Of a DNA stretch of 64,000 bases, positions 28,001-51,658 are shown one piece after another. The stretch is from Progne subis subis (taxonomy: Eukaryota > Chordata > Aves > Passeriformes > Hirundinidae). Location of the stretch: assembly GCA_022316685.1 (NCBI GenBank), contig JAKJHU010000158.1, positions 285,493 through 349,492 on the forward strand. The letters run 5' to 3'. Under the pieces are notes generated by a model. That model did no database searches. It had not been told where the DNA came from and saw nothing but the letters and a program-made list of their open reading frames with translations. A program made the translations under genes and the position numbers. Each line of letters opens with the position of its first letter. Position 1 is the first letter of the stretch.

Positions 28001-29570
28001 ATTAATCTGTGATATAACGCAGTATTAGCTCAAATTTCAATATTTACCGTGCCTGTTTCAAAGGCAGCCACGCTCCAGATGTGCTCCCAGCTGTTTGTTT
28101 TCCTGGCCCAATGTCTTTAGCAACAAACAGCCCCTCGGTTTAATCACCTCCAGAGCAGAGATTTATGATGACATTTCACCACACTTAATGGAATTTTGCA
28201 CTTCAGAGCGTGAAGTTTTCAGCTGAAAGGCCCAAACCAGCTCAAAGCTCCTCGAGTTTCACATTCTGAGGGTGCAGCAAAGCCCACGGAGCCAGAGCTG
28301 AAATCAGGGTGCACTCTCCAGGCATTTCCTAACAGATCTGCCCCAGCCCAGGCTGGTGATCATCACCCTGGACCAAGGGCCCGGCGCAGGGAGAGGGAAT
28401 TCCTGGGTCTGGGAACTGTCCTGGAACGTCACCACCTCAGAGCAGGAAAGCTGGCACCAGATGGCAGCTCCCCTCTTGGAAAAGACCCTTCTCCATGCTC
28501 TCAGGCTCAGACAGGCAGAAAGCATCCCAGAGAACCCCTTCCTGCAGCTTCCCTGCAGCCCTGTGTGATAGTCACATTCTGCAGCTCCTGCCTCACGGGT
28601 CCTGCGGTTCACACATATCAAAGCACCCAATTGCCTTCTCTTTTTTTTGCCTTCCTTTTTTTTTTTTTATAAAGCACGAGGAATATGAAAGCACACGCTG
28701 AAGCTGGTCCTTGTTAGCAGACCCATTTTCATCTCTTTAAACTCAAAGAGAGCAATTCCCTTGAAAACTGTCACAGCATTTTCCCAATCCATAAAGAGGA
28801 AGTTCAACAGCCTCAGGTCACTAATCGCAACGACGGGAGACACAGAGCATAAATTATGTCTCTCTATTCCACAGCACTGAAACATATATATTCTTTTATC
28901 TTATTTATTTGATTCTCTCTATAAACTGAACGTTTTAGTCGTGTTTGTAGTCTAAAAAGGATGTTTTACAAATAAAAGGGAAGCACTTTGTTGTTCACAC
29001 AGCAATCCTTCCATGGGGTGTATTAACACCACATCCAGGTGGATGGACAAGAATTGCTCTACACAACAACATAAACTTGGGTGTTTTCCCAAAAGAAAAA
29101 CCTGATTTGAAGTTTAAGAGCTGCTCAGCACAATTTTGTAGGTTTTAATAATTTTGCAGCACTTTTAACTTTAAAATGTGCCAACAAACAACTGAGGGGA
29201 AGATGATTTAAAAACCCCCAGAAGTTCTGCTCAGAGAGCAGAGCAGGATGCTTACGCGCCACTAATTTAATTAAAGAGCTATTTTCCTTTCAAATACCCT
29301 CTAATGGCCCAAAACGAACCGAGGCTGCTTTAAAAATCAATCATTTTAATCAAAATTACAAGTCCAAATTCTCCATGGATCAGTGTTCAGTGACTGCAGT
29401 GTCAAAAGCGCAGATCCATCACAGCCCTGCCTGCGAGAGCCCGGAGGTGACACCAGGTCCTGCAGGGGACAAAACCCAGCCTGAAGCTCTGCCAGACAGG
29501 CACAAGCCGGAGCTGACTTGAAGAGTCTTCCTAAGTGGCTCCATCAGTCCCTGCTGAATAAAAGGGAGAT

Positions 29571-29810
29571 TCTGCCTTTGCTGCCACTCAGGTACACAAC
29601 AGGTATTCAAAAAAAGGAAATTTTGGCTTTCCTGCCACTCAGGTACACAACAGGTACTCAAAAAAGGGAGATTCTGCCTTTGCTGCCACTCAGGTACACA
29701 ACAGGTATTCAAAAAAAGGAGATTTTGCCTTTCCTGCCACTCAGGTACACAACAGGTATTCAAAAAAAGGAAATTTTGGCTTTGCTGCCACTCAGGCACA
29801 CAAGTGGTGT
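29571..29810. repeat. 51-bp minisatellite, 5 copies
   Basis: Unit CTGCCACTCAGGTACACAAC, AGGTATTCAAAAAAAGGA, then (G/A)ATT(C/T)TG(C/G)CTTT(G/C). Copies of CTGCCACTC start at 29581, 29632, 29683, 29734 and 29785, exactly 51 bp apart. Since 51 is a multiple of three, one frame stays open through the array. Confidence 0.94.
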
Positions 29811-32262
29811 TCAGAGAGCATTCCACCCTCCTCCCCTCCCCGTGCCAGCTCCTCTGTCCCTCTCATCAGCTCTCCCAGCATCTCGTGCCCTTACACAAAG
29901 GAGCCCCCCTGGCACAGAGGGGTCCCAGAGCTCACCTCAGCCCACAGCACACCCTCCCCTGCTGGCACCGGGAGCTTTGGGTGCCCCAGCCCCAAACCCT
30001 GCGCCGAGCCCTGCAGTGGCACAAGAAGCATCAGCTCCATCACCTCAAAGAGCAATTCCCCAGGGACGGGACACGCACCCCGGGACCCAGTGGCCACTGT
30101 GACATTTCACGTTCCTCAAGGAAACCCTTCTGAAAGCAGGAAAACAAATCCCTTTCATGAATTATCCTCAGCAGCTCACCAAGCATAACAACGCGTCTTT
30201 GGAGGCTGAGCAGAGACACGGGAAATCTGACAGTGCTCAAGTAGCCCCAAATGACCAGAGAGAAAATTTCAACTTCAATAATCCTAAAGGTCAGAAGCAT
30301 TATTAAACATGACAGATGCTCTCACTATTCAACACCAGAGGACATGGCTAAATTTATTCTAACTCCTTTTTCTCTTGCTACATAAAACCCAGCTAATGTA
30401 CAATTTGATACTTTTTTTTCCCCTAAAAGCCAGAGATAACATTTTTTTTCTCCGTGTTTTCCAGCTGGCACACAATGATTTATTTAACACTCAATTATCT
30501 CAGCACAGGTGTAGGCATCAGGTTTACTTGGGGTAAGGGGGAAGAAACAAGACGAGAGAAAGGTAAAATAAAAAAGCTAAAGGTGGTAAAGACCACGCTG
30601 CCATGACAAAGGGCTTAATTAAAATTTTTAAATTATTTATAATTCCAGGGCAAAAAATTGGGCAAAATTATAAATATCAGCCCAGGGAAACAGCCCAGGA
30701 GCCTTTCCCCCACAAGCTCCAGTAGTCCTGTGCCAACAAGCCAGCCATGAAAATTCCAACTGTGGGATGCCAAGTGGGGCAAAAACAAACAGGAAAATCA
30801 CATTAAAAAGGAAAAAAAAAAAAATCAAAACAAACCCCCTGGGGATTATTCTGTGGGTTTGTTTTTTGGGTTTGTTTTTTTTTTTCTGTTTGTTTTGGTG
30901 GTTTTTATGTGTGTTTGGGGTTTTTTTATGTAGCCCCTAAGTTGTAAGGTCTGGATTGCAATTGCAAAGATCCAAGCCATATGTAAGAATGGATTTGAGC
31001 CCTAAAAACCTCACATTTAGCCTTAACTTCCAGCTGTTTAATGCTCACTCTGAACAATGCTGCCATCTGCTTTAAACCTCCAAATATGAACACTCTGCCT
31101 CTCCAAAAGGCCATGATGTAATTGTGACATAACACTGCAGCTCTGCAGGAATTAATTCAGTTGCATTGGTGCATTACACCATCAAGGCTACTCACGAAAA
31201 CCACCCCAAAATCCCCCAAAATCATTAAAGGTTGGATAATTGACAAAATAATGGCACTGATGACATTAGCGAGCTCAGCCAGGTCTGAACACAGCATCCT
31301 CACACAGCCCCGAGCACCTCAGGAAAGCAGAATATGCTGGTTTAGCTGCCTCAGAATGGATGGCTGCTGCTCCTGCCTTCCTCCAGAAGATGTACAATAA
31401 AATAAAAAGAATGTTGCTCTATATTTCAGCTGAGTCCAGTGAAACTCCAGTACCCATAAATCCACAGAGCAGCCTCATGCCTCTTCCCTCAGTCCTGAAG
31501 CTCACCTGAGAGACACTGCAAATCCCCTGCTAATTTAACAGCCTGAAAGCAGCACTTAGAGAACAGCCTGCCATACAAAAAGAATTTATTTTTACACAGA
31601 TGTGACAAGCCCAAGCCTCACTGTGCAGCACAGCTTAGGATCTGTGGGAGAATTCAAAGTGGCATCTGGGTAATAGCAACCAAAAAAATACCTAAAATAA
31701 ATAAATAAACTACATAGAGAAGCATTGTAAAAAGGAGGGGAATTATCAAAATGGATTCATATGCATCTGGAATTATTTTAATACAAAACACCCAGCAAAT
31801 CTCCCTGCGCTGCTGACAAATCACCAGCTGAGGTAAATCCCAGATAATGAAACATTGTAAGGAAGGCTCTATTTAATAATTTAGCCCCTGTCAAGGAGTT
31901 TGTATTGATTCTTGTTTCCAGCACAGGGAGAGAACGTTATCTGCAGCCTCACGGCTCAGTGACAGCATCAGTGGATTTAATCACTGAGCAGCCCCTGCTC
32001 TGCAATCCTTAAACTGTCACCTCTGATCCTCCACCACTCCTGCACCCACATCTGCATCCCCACGCCAGCCCCAGTGCAGCCCCAGTGCAGCCCCAGTGCA
32101 GCCCCTGCGGCCGCTGCACGTCAGACACAAAAGCCAACCTCACTCGCACGCTACATTTTTTATTTTAAATAATTCAGTGCTCCTTCAAACGCCTCATTCG
32201 TCTGGCTCCTATTAGCAAGGCTGCTCTGTCCCTTAATGGCAAACTGAGCCACGGGGCAGCAC

Positions 32263-32697
32263 TTCCAGAGCCATGGAATCCTGAGCCATGGAATCCTGAG
32301 CCATGGAATCCTGAGCCATGGAATCCTGAGCCATGGGGCATTTCCAGAGCCATGGGGCATTTCCAGAGCCATGGAATCCTGAGCCATGGAATCCTGAGCC
32401 ATGGAATCCTGAGCCATGGGGCATTTCCAGAGCCATGGGGCATTTCCAGAGCCATGGGGCATTTCCAGAGCCATGGAATCCTGAGCCATGGAATCCTGAG
32501 CCATGGGGCATTTCCAGAGCCATGGGGCATTTCACCTGAGCCATGGGCCATTTCCTGAGCCATGGAATCCTGAGCCATGGGCCATTTCCAGAGCCATGGA
32601 ATCCTGAGCCATGGGCCATTTCCAGAGCCATGGGGCAGCACTTCCAGAGCCATGGAATCCTGAGCCATGGGCCATTTCCAGAGCCATGGAATCAGCC
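32263..32697. repeat. CCATGG-containing minisatellite (15- and 19-bp units)
   Basis: Two interspersed unit types, GAGCCATGGAATCCT (15 bp) and GAGCCATGGGGCATTTCCA (19 bp), with some GGGCCATTTCC variants. The array runs directly into the 3' end of a CR1 copy at about 32698. Confidence 0.95.
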
Positions 32698-32812
32698 TGG
32701 CCTGGCTTGGCAGGACCTCAAAGCCCCTCCAGGGCCACCTGGGGCAGGGACCTTCCACCACTGCAGCTTGCTCCAAGCCCTGCCCAACCTCGCCTTGGAA
32801 AGGTTTAGCAGT
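32698..32812 (-). mobile_element. CR1 LINE 3'-end fragment fused to a minisatellite
   Basis: The plus strand reads GGCTTGGCAGGACCTCAAAG, then GGGCAGGGACCTTCCACCA, then TTGCTCCAAGCCCTGCCCAA and CCTCGCCTTGGAAAGG, a truncated CR1 3' region in reverse orientation. Its 3' end (left side) runs without a gap into the CCATGG-containing tandem array, whose unit resembles the CR1 terminal repeat. Confidence 0.78.
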
Positions 32813-32890
32813 GATTTGGAGGAAGAAGAAAATCTTTTTTTGCCTTTTCTTGGCCGTAGAAGGAGCAATGAATCTGGAGAAGCAGGAAAG

Positions 32891-32917
32891 AAAAAAAAAA
32901 AAAAAAAAAAAAAAAAT
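32891..32917. repeat. Poly-A tract (27 A)
   Basis: A pure A run about 80 bp beyond the CR1 fragment. No retrogene body was recognised. Confidence 0.9.
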
Positions 32918-35032
32918 CCGTATTAATCAGCAATTTTTCCACACCAAAAAGGAAAGGTCACGCTGCCTCGGAACCGGCCAGGAAAAATTTGCCACAAATT
33001 AATTCAGCTGCAGTTCAGGAACAGAACATCAATTCATCTGCAAACAGAATGAGGCTTTTAAATACATAAATGCTTGTGGCTACAGAAACCTCACCCAGAT
33101 ATTTGCATGCAAAAACCCCAGCTCCTGTAACAGTGCAGAGAATAACAGATGTAAATTTAACACGGTTGCTAAAATGCAAGGCCATACACAGGTGGAATGC
33201 AAAGGAGAGGAAGCACAAACTGCATAATTTAGAAAAACAAATTTCTTTTGATTTTTTTTTTTTGTCCTCCCTTAGTCCAGGTGAGATGCAATACTTCCCA
33301 TTTTATAATCCTTTGGATCAGAGCAGAGCGATCCCGGAGGCCCACGCAGCCAAGGTCATCATACCCAGATTTTCTATTACAGGGCACTAGCAGCATTTCA
33401 CAACTGTCTTTTTATGCACTTCTGCCTTTCCATCCAGACTATAAATTGTTACAAGGCCCTGGGGCAATCCAGCTGTACACTCCATTCAAATCAGGCTTCA
33501 AGGAGAAAGCTCCACAGTCAAGACGCTTCCATCAAGTAAACACACATGCACAAAGGGCAACTGCATCACAATTAATAACGTTTCCTTTTGTGTGGCAAAT
33601 TCAGCGTTTTTCTGGTGTGAAGCCTCCCTCTGACGCTCCAATTCAGAGTGTGGCCATTAGCATTTTAAATGCGACATCAAATTAAGTCAGGATGTGAGAA
33701 AGCACAAACGCTGAAATCCATCTGCTGGTCGGGTTCTGAGTCCCTCTGGAACACAGGAAAACCTTAAAAAGGCAATTTGGACTCATTTACCCAAGCTGGA
33801 AATCGGCAGCAGGAAAGGTGAGAAGCAGGATGAGAGGTCTGCAGAAGGAGCCTGGGCTCAGCAGCTCCTCTGCCCGTCTCTCCTCACCCTGTGGATTTTG
33901 TTCTTTGCTCCACTTCTCCCTTCACTTCCACTCGGTGTCCCAGAGAAAAGCAGGTTCCTGGAGGAGAGTTCTGCTGCTGCTCTCCTGGTGCAGGTGCCTT
34001 CCCTCCCTCCCTCCCAGAGCTGCCTGGGCAGCTCCCGTGCCACGCTCCAGGATCTTCCCAAAGCAGCACAAGCCCCCCTGGCACGAGCCCAGTGCCCAGG
34101 TAAGTCCCACCTGGTGCTTCGTGCCTTCCTCCCAAAAGCAAAATTCAGTCAGCTTCTCCCACTTCAGATCTCTGCAGGCAGAAAAGCCCTTTCCCACAGA
34201 CAGGGCTCTGCACCACTTTTGGTATTAAAATTGAGCCTTAATCAAAGCTGGATACGCATGGGTTTAGAGGCACTACATAATTAATATATTCACATCTGAA
34301 ATGTAATTACTGCTGCTGCATCATATATTGCAAGCCAACAGCTGGCTATTTGAGGTGAGGAAGACACTTTCAGTGGGATGAAACAATCCTGTAGCCAACT
34401 GCAGGGTTTGTTTTGTGCTCACACCACTCCTGAGGAGGCAGCTTCACCAGGGATGGAGTTCCCGTGTCTGAGTGCTCTGCAGAGAGAGCTTTGCTGGGAT
34501 TCTGATGGATTCACAAGGATATTCCTGCTGGATTTCCCATCACAGCGTGTCAGAGCTCTCCCTAAAGCAGGTTTCATTTATATACCTGGGCTTATAAAAT
34601 GTCCCCAAGCCCACTGGGCGCACGCAGGGACTGAACTGCTGCACATTTATTGGATTTCTCACACAAGTCACTCAGCTAAGTTTTAATTGTGTGTTTTCAT
34701 CAGCCAGAAGTAATCACAATCAACATTTTAATTAAGATAAAGAGAATGGACAGAATTTTAGGACTTATTAACCACAGACAAAGAGATAAAAGGAAATTTC
34801 ACTGTTTATAATCCTTTGTATTACAATCAGTGTAAACTATAAAAGAAACACATTAAATACTATTTAATAATAATTAAAAAAAAAAAAAAACCAAAAAAAC
34901 CACACCTTAGCTCTGAAGCCATAGCCTCAACCTGAAGAAAATACAAATCTGTTTCTTCAAATGGCCTGATCTGAAAAGAAATTCAGTGAGAATTTCCACT
35001 TTCAAAACAGAGCACTCTTCAATTAAGAGAGA

Positions 35033-35055
35033 TTTTTTTTTTTTTTTTTTTTTTT
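35033..35055. repeat. Poly-T tract (23 T)
   Basis: A pure T run; on the minus strand a poly-A. No retroposed gene was recognised next to it. Confidence 0.9.
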
Positions 35056-37204
35056 AAAAAGGGACTTGTTCCCTTTTGGGGGGCAGTGGGTGGAACAAGG
35101 CAGCAGAAAGTGCTGGGGTGTGAATGACAAACAGGACTGGCTGAGCAGATCCTTTGCCATTTCCTGCAGAAATTCCAGATCCCCTTCTGGTGCCAGAAAC
35201 TCAGGAGATCAAAGTGATTTTGGCCAGGTTTGATTAATTCTTAGCAGAGCTCAGGCTGCAGCTCAGAGCCCACAATAACAGGATAAGCAACTGCAGGACA
35301 TGAAATGAGTGAAGATTGGATCAATTTGGGAAAAATTAACCCTGAGGAGGGGTGAAGCAACATTTGATTCCCAGCTCCTCTTTTCCGAGCTGTGGAAGTT
35401 CAGAACTGCAGACAATTCCCAGTTCACCTCCCCTCCTCTGCCAACTCAAACACGGCTCAGTCAGCCCTGCTCCGCTTTGATCAAGGTATTTGTAGCACCA
35501 AAGAGTATTTAAGGAATACTTCGTCAAGCCTGTAGATTGTTAAAACGTTTGACTCGTGCCAAATTAAAATGAACGAGAAGTATGCTTCCCTAGCTTCCTG
35601 ATGAATAGGAAATGTGGATTTCTGACAGCAGCAGGCTGCTGTGGGAACAACTGCATTGTTAAAAATGCACTGGTGCTATTGCAGAATGAAGGGAAAGCGG
35701 CAGATTGACATCCAGGAGACAATGCCTGATGTAAACAACCTGACCGTTTTCTCACAGAAAAGAAATAATCAGAGAAACTTATGTTTTTTTAATGCACCGA
35801 AGCATTAACTGCTCCCATTTTACTGACTTGCCTGTGGAATTTAAACCCCAAGCTGTAAGATTGTTCTGGAACAAAAAACCCCACCGTAAGCAAACCCTGA
35901 ATCCCACGGTAAGCATCCCACTTTTCCCGTCCTGTGAAACACCATTTTCCTCCTTAAAGCTGTTCAACAGCAGTGCCAGGAAAGTATTAAAGCCACATTA
36001 CTCTGCCCTTTTACTGCTTTCTCCACCTTCCAGCTTCCCAATTACATTTTGCTGTTTCCTTTTCTTTAAAAACAACATTTTTAATGTCATTGGCATGGTA
36101 AGCTGGAGAGGACAGGCTTAAACTGGGGGAAGAAGTGCTCCCCAAGGGAAAAACAAGGTTAGAAAAGTTGCTTTAAAGCCAGTCATGACCTTGCATAATC
36201 CAGATTTCCAGGAGACCACTTGAACCCAAGCACTGGCTCAGCTGCCCCGACAGAGGAGGGAGAGCAAACACTGAGAATCAGCAATGAAGAAGGAGCTGAT
36301 AACCAATAAAAACATGTAAGGCAACAGAGCAAACTCAGATTTAATCATTGCTTCACCACAGTTTGTTCCTAATCAAAGTCCTTAAGAATAATCTGGTCTT
36401 GAATCCTGAAAGAGGATAGGATTAATCCAGAGAAAATGAATTAGCACCGAAAAGAGATTAATAAAAAGTTCTGGGACACAGACAGCACAAAATAACCCAA
36501 TCAGTAGAGAAAAAAAATCTAGTGCCTTTTTTTTTAAAACACAGACAACTACCTCATACTCTTTGGAGAGACAACAGCAATTTCACTTTTAAAATGTTTT
36601 AAATTCAATAATTCAAACTGGTGAAGTGAAGCAAAGAAAGAAACGCATTTATGAATATCACACCTTCTCACCTGACCTGCCTCCCCATCGCTCTCCCTGA
36701 GGAGGAACAAAAGAAGCTGCACTTTTAACAGCCAACACTCAAACATTTCAGAACAAAAATAAACCAGTGAACTCCTCAAAGTTCTGCAAAATCCCAAACA
36801 AAACCCCAATCATCACAACCAACACAACAGCACGGGAGCTACTGGAACACTTACTCTGTGCTTTTACATCTTTGATTCCTCCCTTCCCAAGAGAGCTGCT
36901 CTGGGAGGAACAGGAACCCCCAGAGCTGCAGGTGCAGCAAGGGCATCCTGCTTTTCCAGGGTGGGACCAGCCCGGGCTGCACGGGGCAGGCAGCTCAGCA
37001 TCCCGGGCAGAGGGAACTGCCGCTCCCTAAGAGCACTCACATCCCTCTCCCTGTGCAGCACACGCCTGCTCTCCTGCCACGGCACTCTCATTTAGCAACT
37101 CGTCTCAGTCTGTGGCTGGGTGAAAAGATTTCTCCTCCTCTGAGCACAGGAATCACTCCTCATCACACCTCCCACCAACTGCTGCTGCTGCCCCTCAGCA
37201 CAGA

Positions 37205-37750
37205 TGGGATCCCCCAGCAGAGCCTGGGGAGGATCACCCTGCTCTGAAATCCAGCTTCTCCCAGGTGCTTTTCCCCCAGCAGAGCCCGGGGAGGATCACC
37301 CTGCTCTGAAATCCAGCTTCTCCCAGGTGCTTTTCCCCCAGCAGAGCCCGGGGAGGATCACCCTGCTCTGAAATCCAGCTTCTCCCAGGTGCTTTTCCCC
37401 CAGCAGAGCCTGGGGAGGATCACCCTGCTCTGAAATCCAGCTTCTCCCAGGTGCTTTTCCCCCAGCAGAGCCCGGGGAGGATCACCCTGCTCTGAAATCC
37501 AGCTTCTCCCAGGTGCTTTCCCCCTGCAGAGCTCGGGGAGGATCACCCTGCTCTGAAATCCAGCTTCTCCCAGGTGCTTTTCCCCCAGCAGAGCTCTGGG
37601 AGGATCACCCTGCTCTGAAATCCAGCTTCTCCCAGGTGCTTTCCCCCTGCAGAGCTCGGGGAGGATCACCCTGCTCTGAAATCCAGCTTCTCCCAGGTGC
37701 TTTCCCCCAGCAGAGCTCTGGGAGGATCACCCTGCTCTGAAATCCAGCTT
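37205..37750. repeat. 62-bp minisatellite, 9 copies
   Basis: Unit GGATCACCCTGCTCTGAAAT, CCAGCTTCTCCCAGGTGCTT, TTCCCCCAGCAGAGCCCGGG and GA. Units start at about 37231 and then every 61-62 bp (37293, 37355, 37417 and so on). Copies differ mainly at GCCCGGGG versus GCTCTGGG, and by loss of one or two bases in the C-run. Confidence 0.95.
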
Positions 37751-40457
37751 CTCCAGCTGCAGGGACAGTCAGTGCACTGCTCACCCCCATGGCAGAGCAC
37801 TTCTCCTGTCACACCCTCAGGGCTGCTGCCCTTCAGCTCCTTCCCAAAAAGCACCTGAGACCACCCACACCTCGTTGGAAGCGATTTTGAGGGATGCCAT
37901 GGGTCCTGCAGTGAAAGGCACCTGGAGGAGGTTGTGGAGCAGAGCAGAAAGGACACAACAACTGAAGTGCCCCTAAGGCATCAATCATATTCCACTTCTC
38001 AATTCCACAGAGCTATTTCCATGCATCTCTGAAAGCTTGAAGGGATCTGGGACCACAAAAAAAATGGTAAAAACAAGAGGACAAAACGTTATCCATGGCA
38101 GTTTTCAACACAGTTAAGCTGGATTGATCAAATCATTGAGCAGCTCCTCACGTGGCCTCCCTTAAGGCATCACTTGGTTTTCTGACTGAGCAAACAAACC
38201 CAGAGAGCTCCTGCAGCTGCCCTTGGAGCTTGGGAACAGCTCTGCCTGCCCTGCTCAGCTCACCCCAGCACAGTCCCAGCTCAGAGGGAAGGAAGGACCA
38301 GCCCCTGCCACACAGCAGCAAGGGCAGGATGGCAACAGAGACATTTCCCAGAGAAATCAGCAGCCAGCAAAGCAAAGCTCCCTCATGAGGAGCTAAGGGC
38401 TGCTGGTGACGTGCAACTGCTCTTCAGGAAAAGAGCTGCTCCTCTCATATAATTTTTAATAGGACAGATTCATCTTAATGTCAAGAGAAAGTTGTGATGG
38501 AAGGATAAAGGAATGCACCACAGAACAGCACTTCACCTGCCAGAAGTGCTGAGCTGCAGAGAGCAGGAGGAGGAAAACAACTGCTGCTCCCTGCAAGTCA
38601 CAATGCTGAGACACCGGAGCACAAAGCTGCTCTGAAACGATATTTAACAGCTGCTTCTGCAGCAGTGGGACTGCACCAGGCTGGGAGCGACCCGGAATGC
38701 TAAACCAGACTGCCAGACTCCTTAGAACCAGCTTCTAGTTCAGCAATCAACATAAAATCATCCAGTTGTGATTTCAGGTCTTACTGGAAGCAGCAAATTA
38801 AACCCCAGGTTATTTGAAGAATGAAACTCAGGGGCACTTTAGCGGCCCTCAGCACCTCCCACCCTGCAGGATGATGCACCCGTGGATCACAGCATTGGCT
38901 GGGTCACGTTTAACTCCCTTTTGTTAAAAATTTAAATTTATGTTCCTGTTTCTATCAGTAAAACACCCCCATCAACTCCTGTACCCAGCCTGCACCTAGA
39001 ACCAGGGGAAGCATAAGGTATGGCTCACACACTCAGCCAAAAACTTTTATTCTGTGACAACCAACATGATAATGTATTTAATTAGTAGGCGACATTTCAA
39101 AGCTGTTGACTTTAACTTTCCTGCTTCACTTGACATATTTAGCTGAAGGCAAAACAAGGCTGTTTTCCTGTTGGTATCTCGCACTAGAAGAGAAATCAAG
39201 TGTCCTTTCCACTGCCCACCCTCCCTTTCCCCCACCAGGAAAATCAACAGCCACACACACACCGGGGATTTATTTTTGCTGGTATAATCAACATCAAGAG
39301 GTTTTTGGTTTTGTCATTTATACAAGTTCCTTTTATGCACTATGTCAGTACGAAAAATTAAATTAACAGGGAGATTTGAGAACTCTGAGCAGGCAAAAGT
39401 AAACACAGAACTGAGACACTGTTTCCGTGTCAGAAATTATGCAGAACTGCCTGCAGCCGTGCCAAGTCCTTTGCTGAAAACACGAGTAGAGAGAAACCAC
39501 TTCAAAAACATCTAAAGGTACTAAAGCTGCAATTCACTTCCCACAGTCTTGCAAAGAGCTTGGTCCAGTCCAACTGACAAGAGCTTTTGTTCATCTCCTG
39601 AGCAATTAATGCAACTCAGCAGGACCTGAGTGCCCAGAACCATCCCTCTGTAACTGCAGGCAGCCCCAAACTCTGCACCCACTGCCAGAACCTCCAAACC
39701 ACACACCCAGTGCCTCCCTAAAACGGGAGGGAGAAGGGGAGGAAAGAGGGAACAAGCCCACAAGCGCCAAGCACCACCAGGGACATCAGCAGAGGAAATT
39801 CTCCCACAGCTCACTGAATGATTGGAAAAGCTTGGAAGGAAGGAAGGAAGGTTTATTCTGACAGCAACAGCCTGTGGTGATCTATGTCTGTAGACAATAC
39901 ATTGATAAGGAGAGTTTATTATGTGCTCAGGACTTCAATAAAGCAATAACCAGCAGCAGCACGAGCAGCAGTAACGAGTTCCCAGGAATCCCCAAATCTC
40001 CTGCTCACAGAACTCTGCCAGGTCCCAAAGCTGTGCCCAGGCAGCAGCCCCTGGCTGAACCCTTCAGGGGCGCAGACTCAGACAGAAACAAACACAGCTC
40101 AGGTCCCTGACTTTTCACTGGTAAAGAATGAAGTGCTAACAGGTTCTTAAACGTTATTTTCTATTTTCTTCCCCAATTAAACTGATCACCCTGCTCTGGT
40201 GTCCCCTCAGCCCACGGCCACAAGCCAGCCCTCATCCCAGAGCTGTGCTGGGGAGGGCACAGCCAAATTTAACTTCCCAGGAAAAAATTAACTTCCTGAG
40301 CCACAATTTCCTGAAAACACTCCAAGTTCACCTTTCTGCTCATCTGGATCACAAACTGAACTCCCCCAGTGAACTGAGGCTGCACCAAAGACAGAGCTGG
40401 GGTTTAATAAAAACCAGCTCCTGTTTCAGAGGGTAAAGATTCACTCACGAGGAGCTA

Positions 40458-50554
<10,097 letters not shown>

Positions 50555-51658
50555 CTTGAAGAGTTGAGGGGAGAGAAAGAAGGAAAAAGCCCATGTTAGT
50601 ATTCCAAATTCTTTCAATTCCTGAAGATAAAAATTAAAACCGAATAAACCCCCACATCCTAAAGCAATTCAGCGTGGAAAACACAAACAGTAAAATACAA
50701 AGCAGCCTTTTGAAAACTTCATGGAAATGGTAACTCCGGTGTCCTGTAAATGTTTGAAGCTGCCTCTATTCTCAAAAAAAGATCCCTCAGCTCCTTAAAA
50801 AAATTCTTCAGTTCACTGCAGACTTGAAATAACTTCTTGGATGGGGAGTGCTCACTGAGAACAGGTATTATTTATATTTATACCTGGAGCTAATAGGGAG
50901 CATTCCAGTAAAAAAAAAAAACAAAACAAAAACAAAACGCAGAAAATTTAAAAAGGACAAGGGCAAAGAGGAAGAGTCTCCAGCTTTTATCTGGAAGCGA
51001 ATGAGAGAGTTCAGCAAATGGCTGTATTGTTTTACATCTCAGCACCACTCACGATCCATGCCCTACAAAGCTGGTACAGGGTAAGGGATACCATCTGCCA
51101 CTTCCAGGGCAATCTGTTAGCAAGTCCTGCCCCCACCCTGCTTTTCCAAAAATAGAGCTAACCTGTAATCCACAGATTACAGGAATTAATTAATTAAAAC
51201 CAAACCACGGTAGTTACAACTGCACTAATGAAATCTGCTTTTCCACATATAAAAACAGGACCTTTCATGAAAGGAGGACATTTCAAAAGGGAAGCATTAA
51301 ACTCACAAAGATAAATTATTTTTTTTTTCCCCCTAATTCACCAATAATGCTGAATCTGCCCACATCCAATTCCTAAGTTTCCAGGAAGCTACTACGTGGT
51401 GCAACCCAAAATTAGCCCACGGTGCAGAATGTCTGAAAGGCAGGCACCTGAGAACATTGAGTATTCATGCATTAAGCTTTTGAAACCACATCAGAGAGGA
51501 AGAAAGGCTGGTTTGATTTTTGAGAAGTCAGCTGAGGAGTCCCTGATCCTGTGCACTGGAAATTCCTTCAGGCCTCCAGAAATCCCAGCCCTCAATATTC
51601 CTGCTCCTCGCAGCACTGGGAACAGCACAAGAGACAAATTCCTTTTGCTGACACAAAA

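Noticed and set aside
28304..28701. Short overlapping open frames in unique sequence, considered as a possible small gene.
   Set aside because: No similarity recognised, no splice context and no codon bias; ordinary for intronic DNA of this length.
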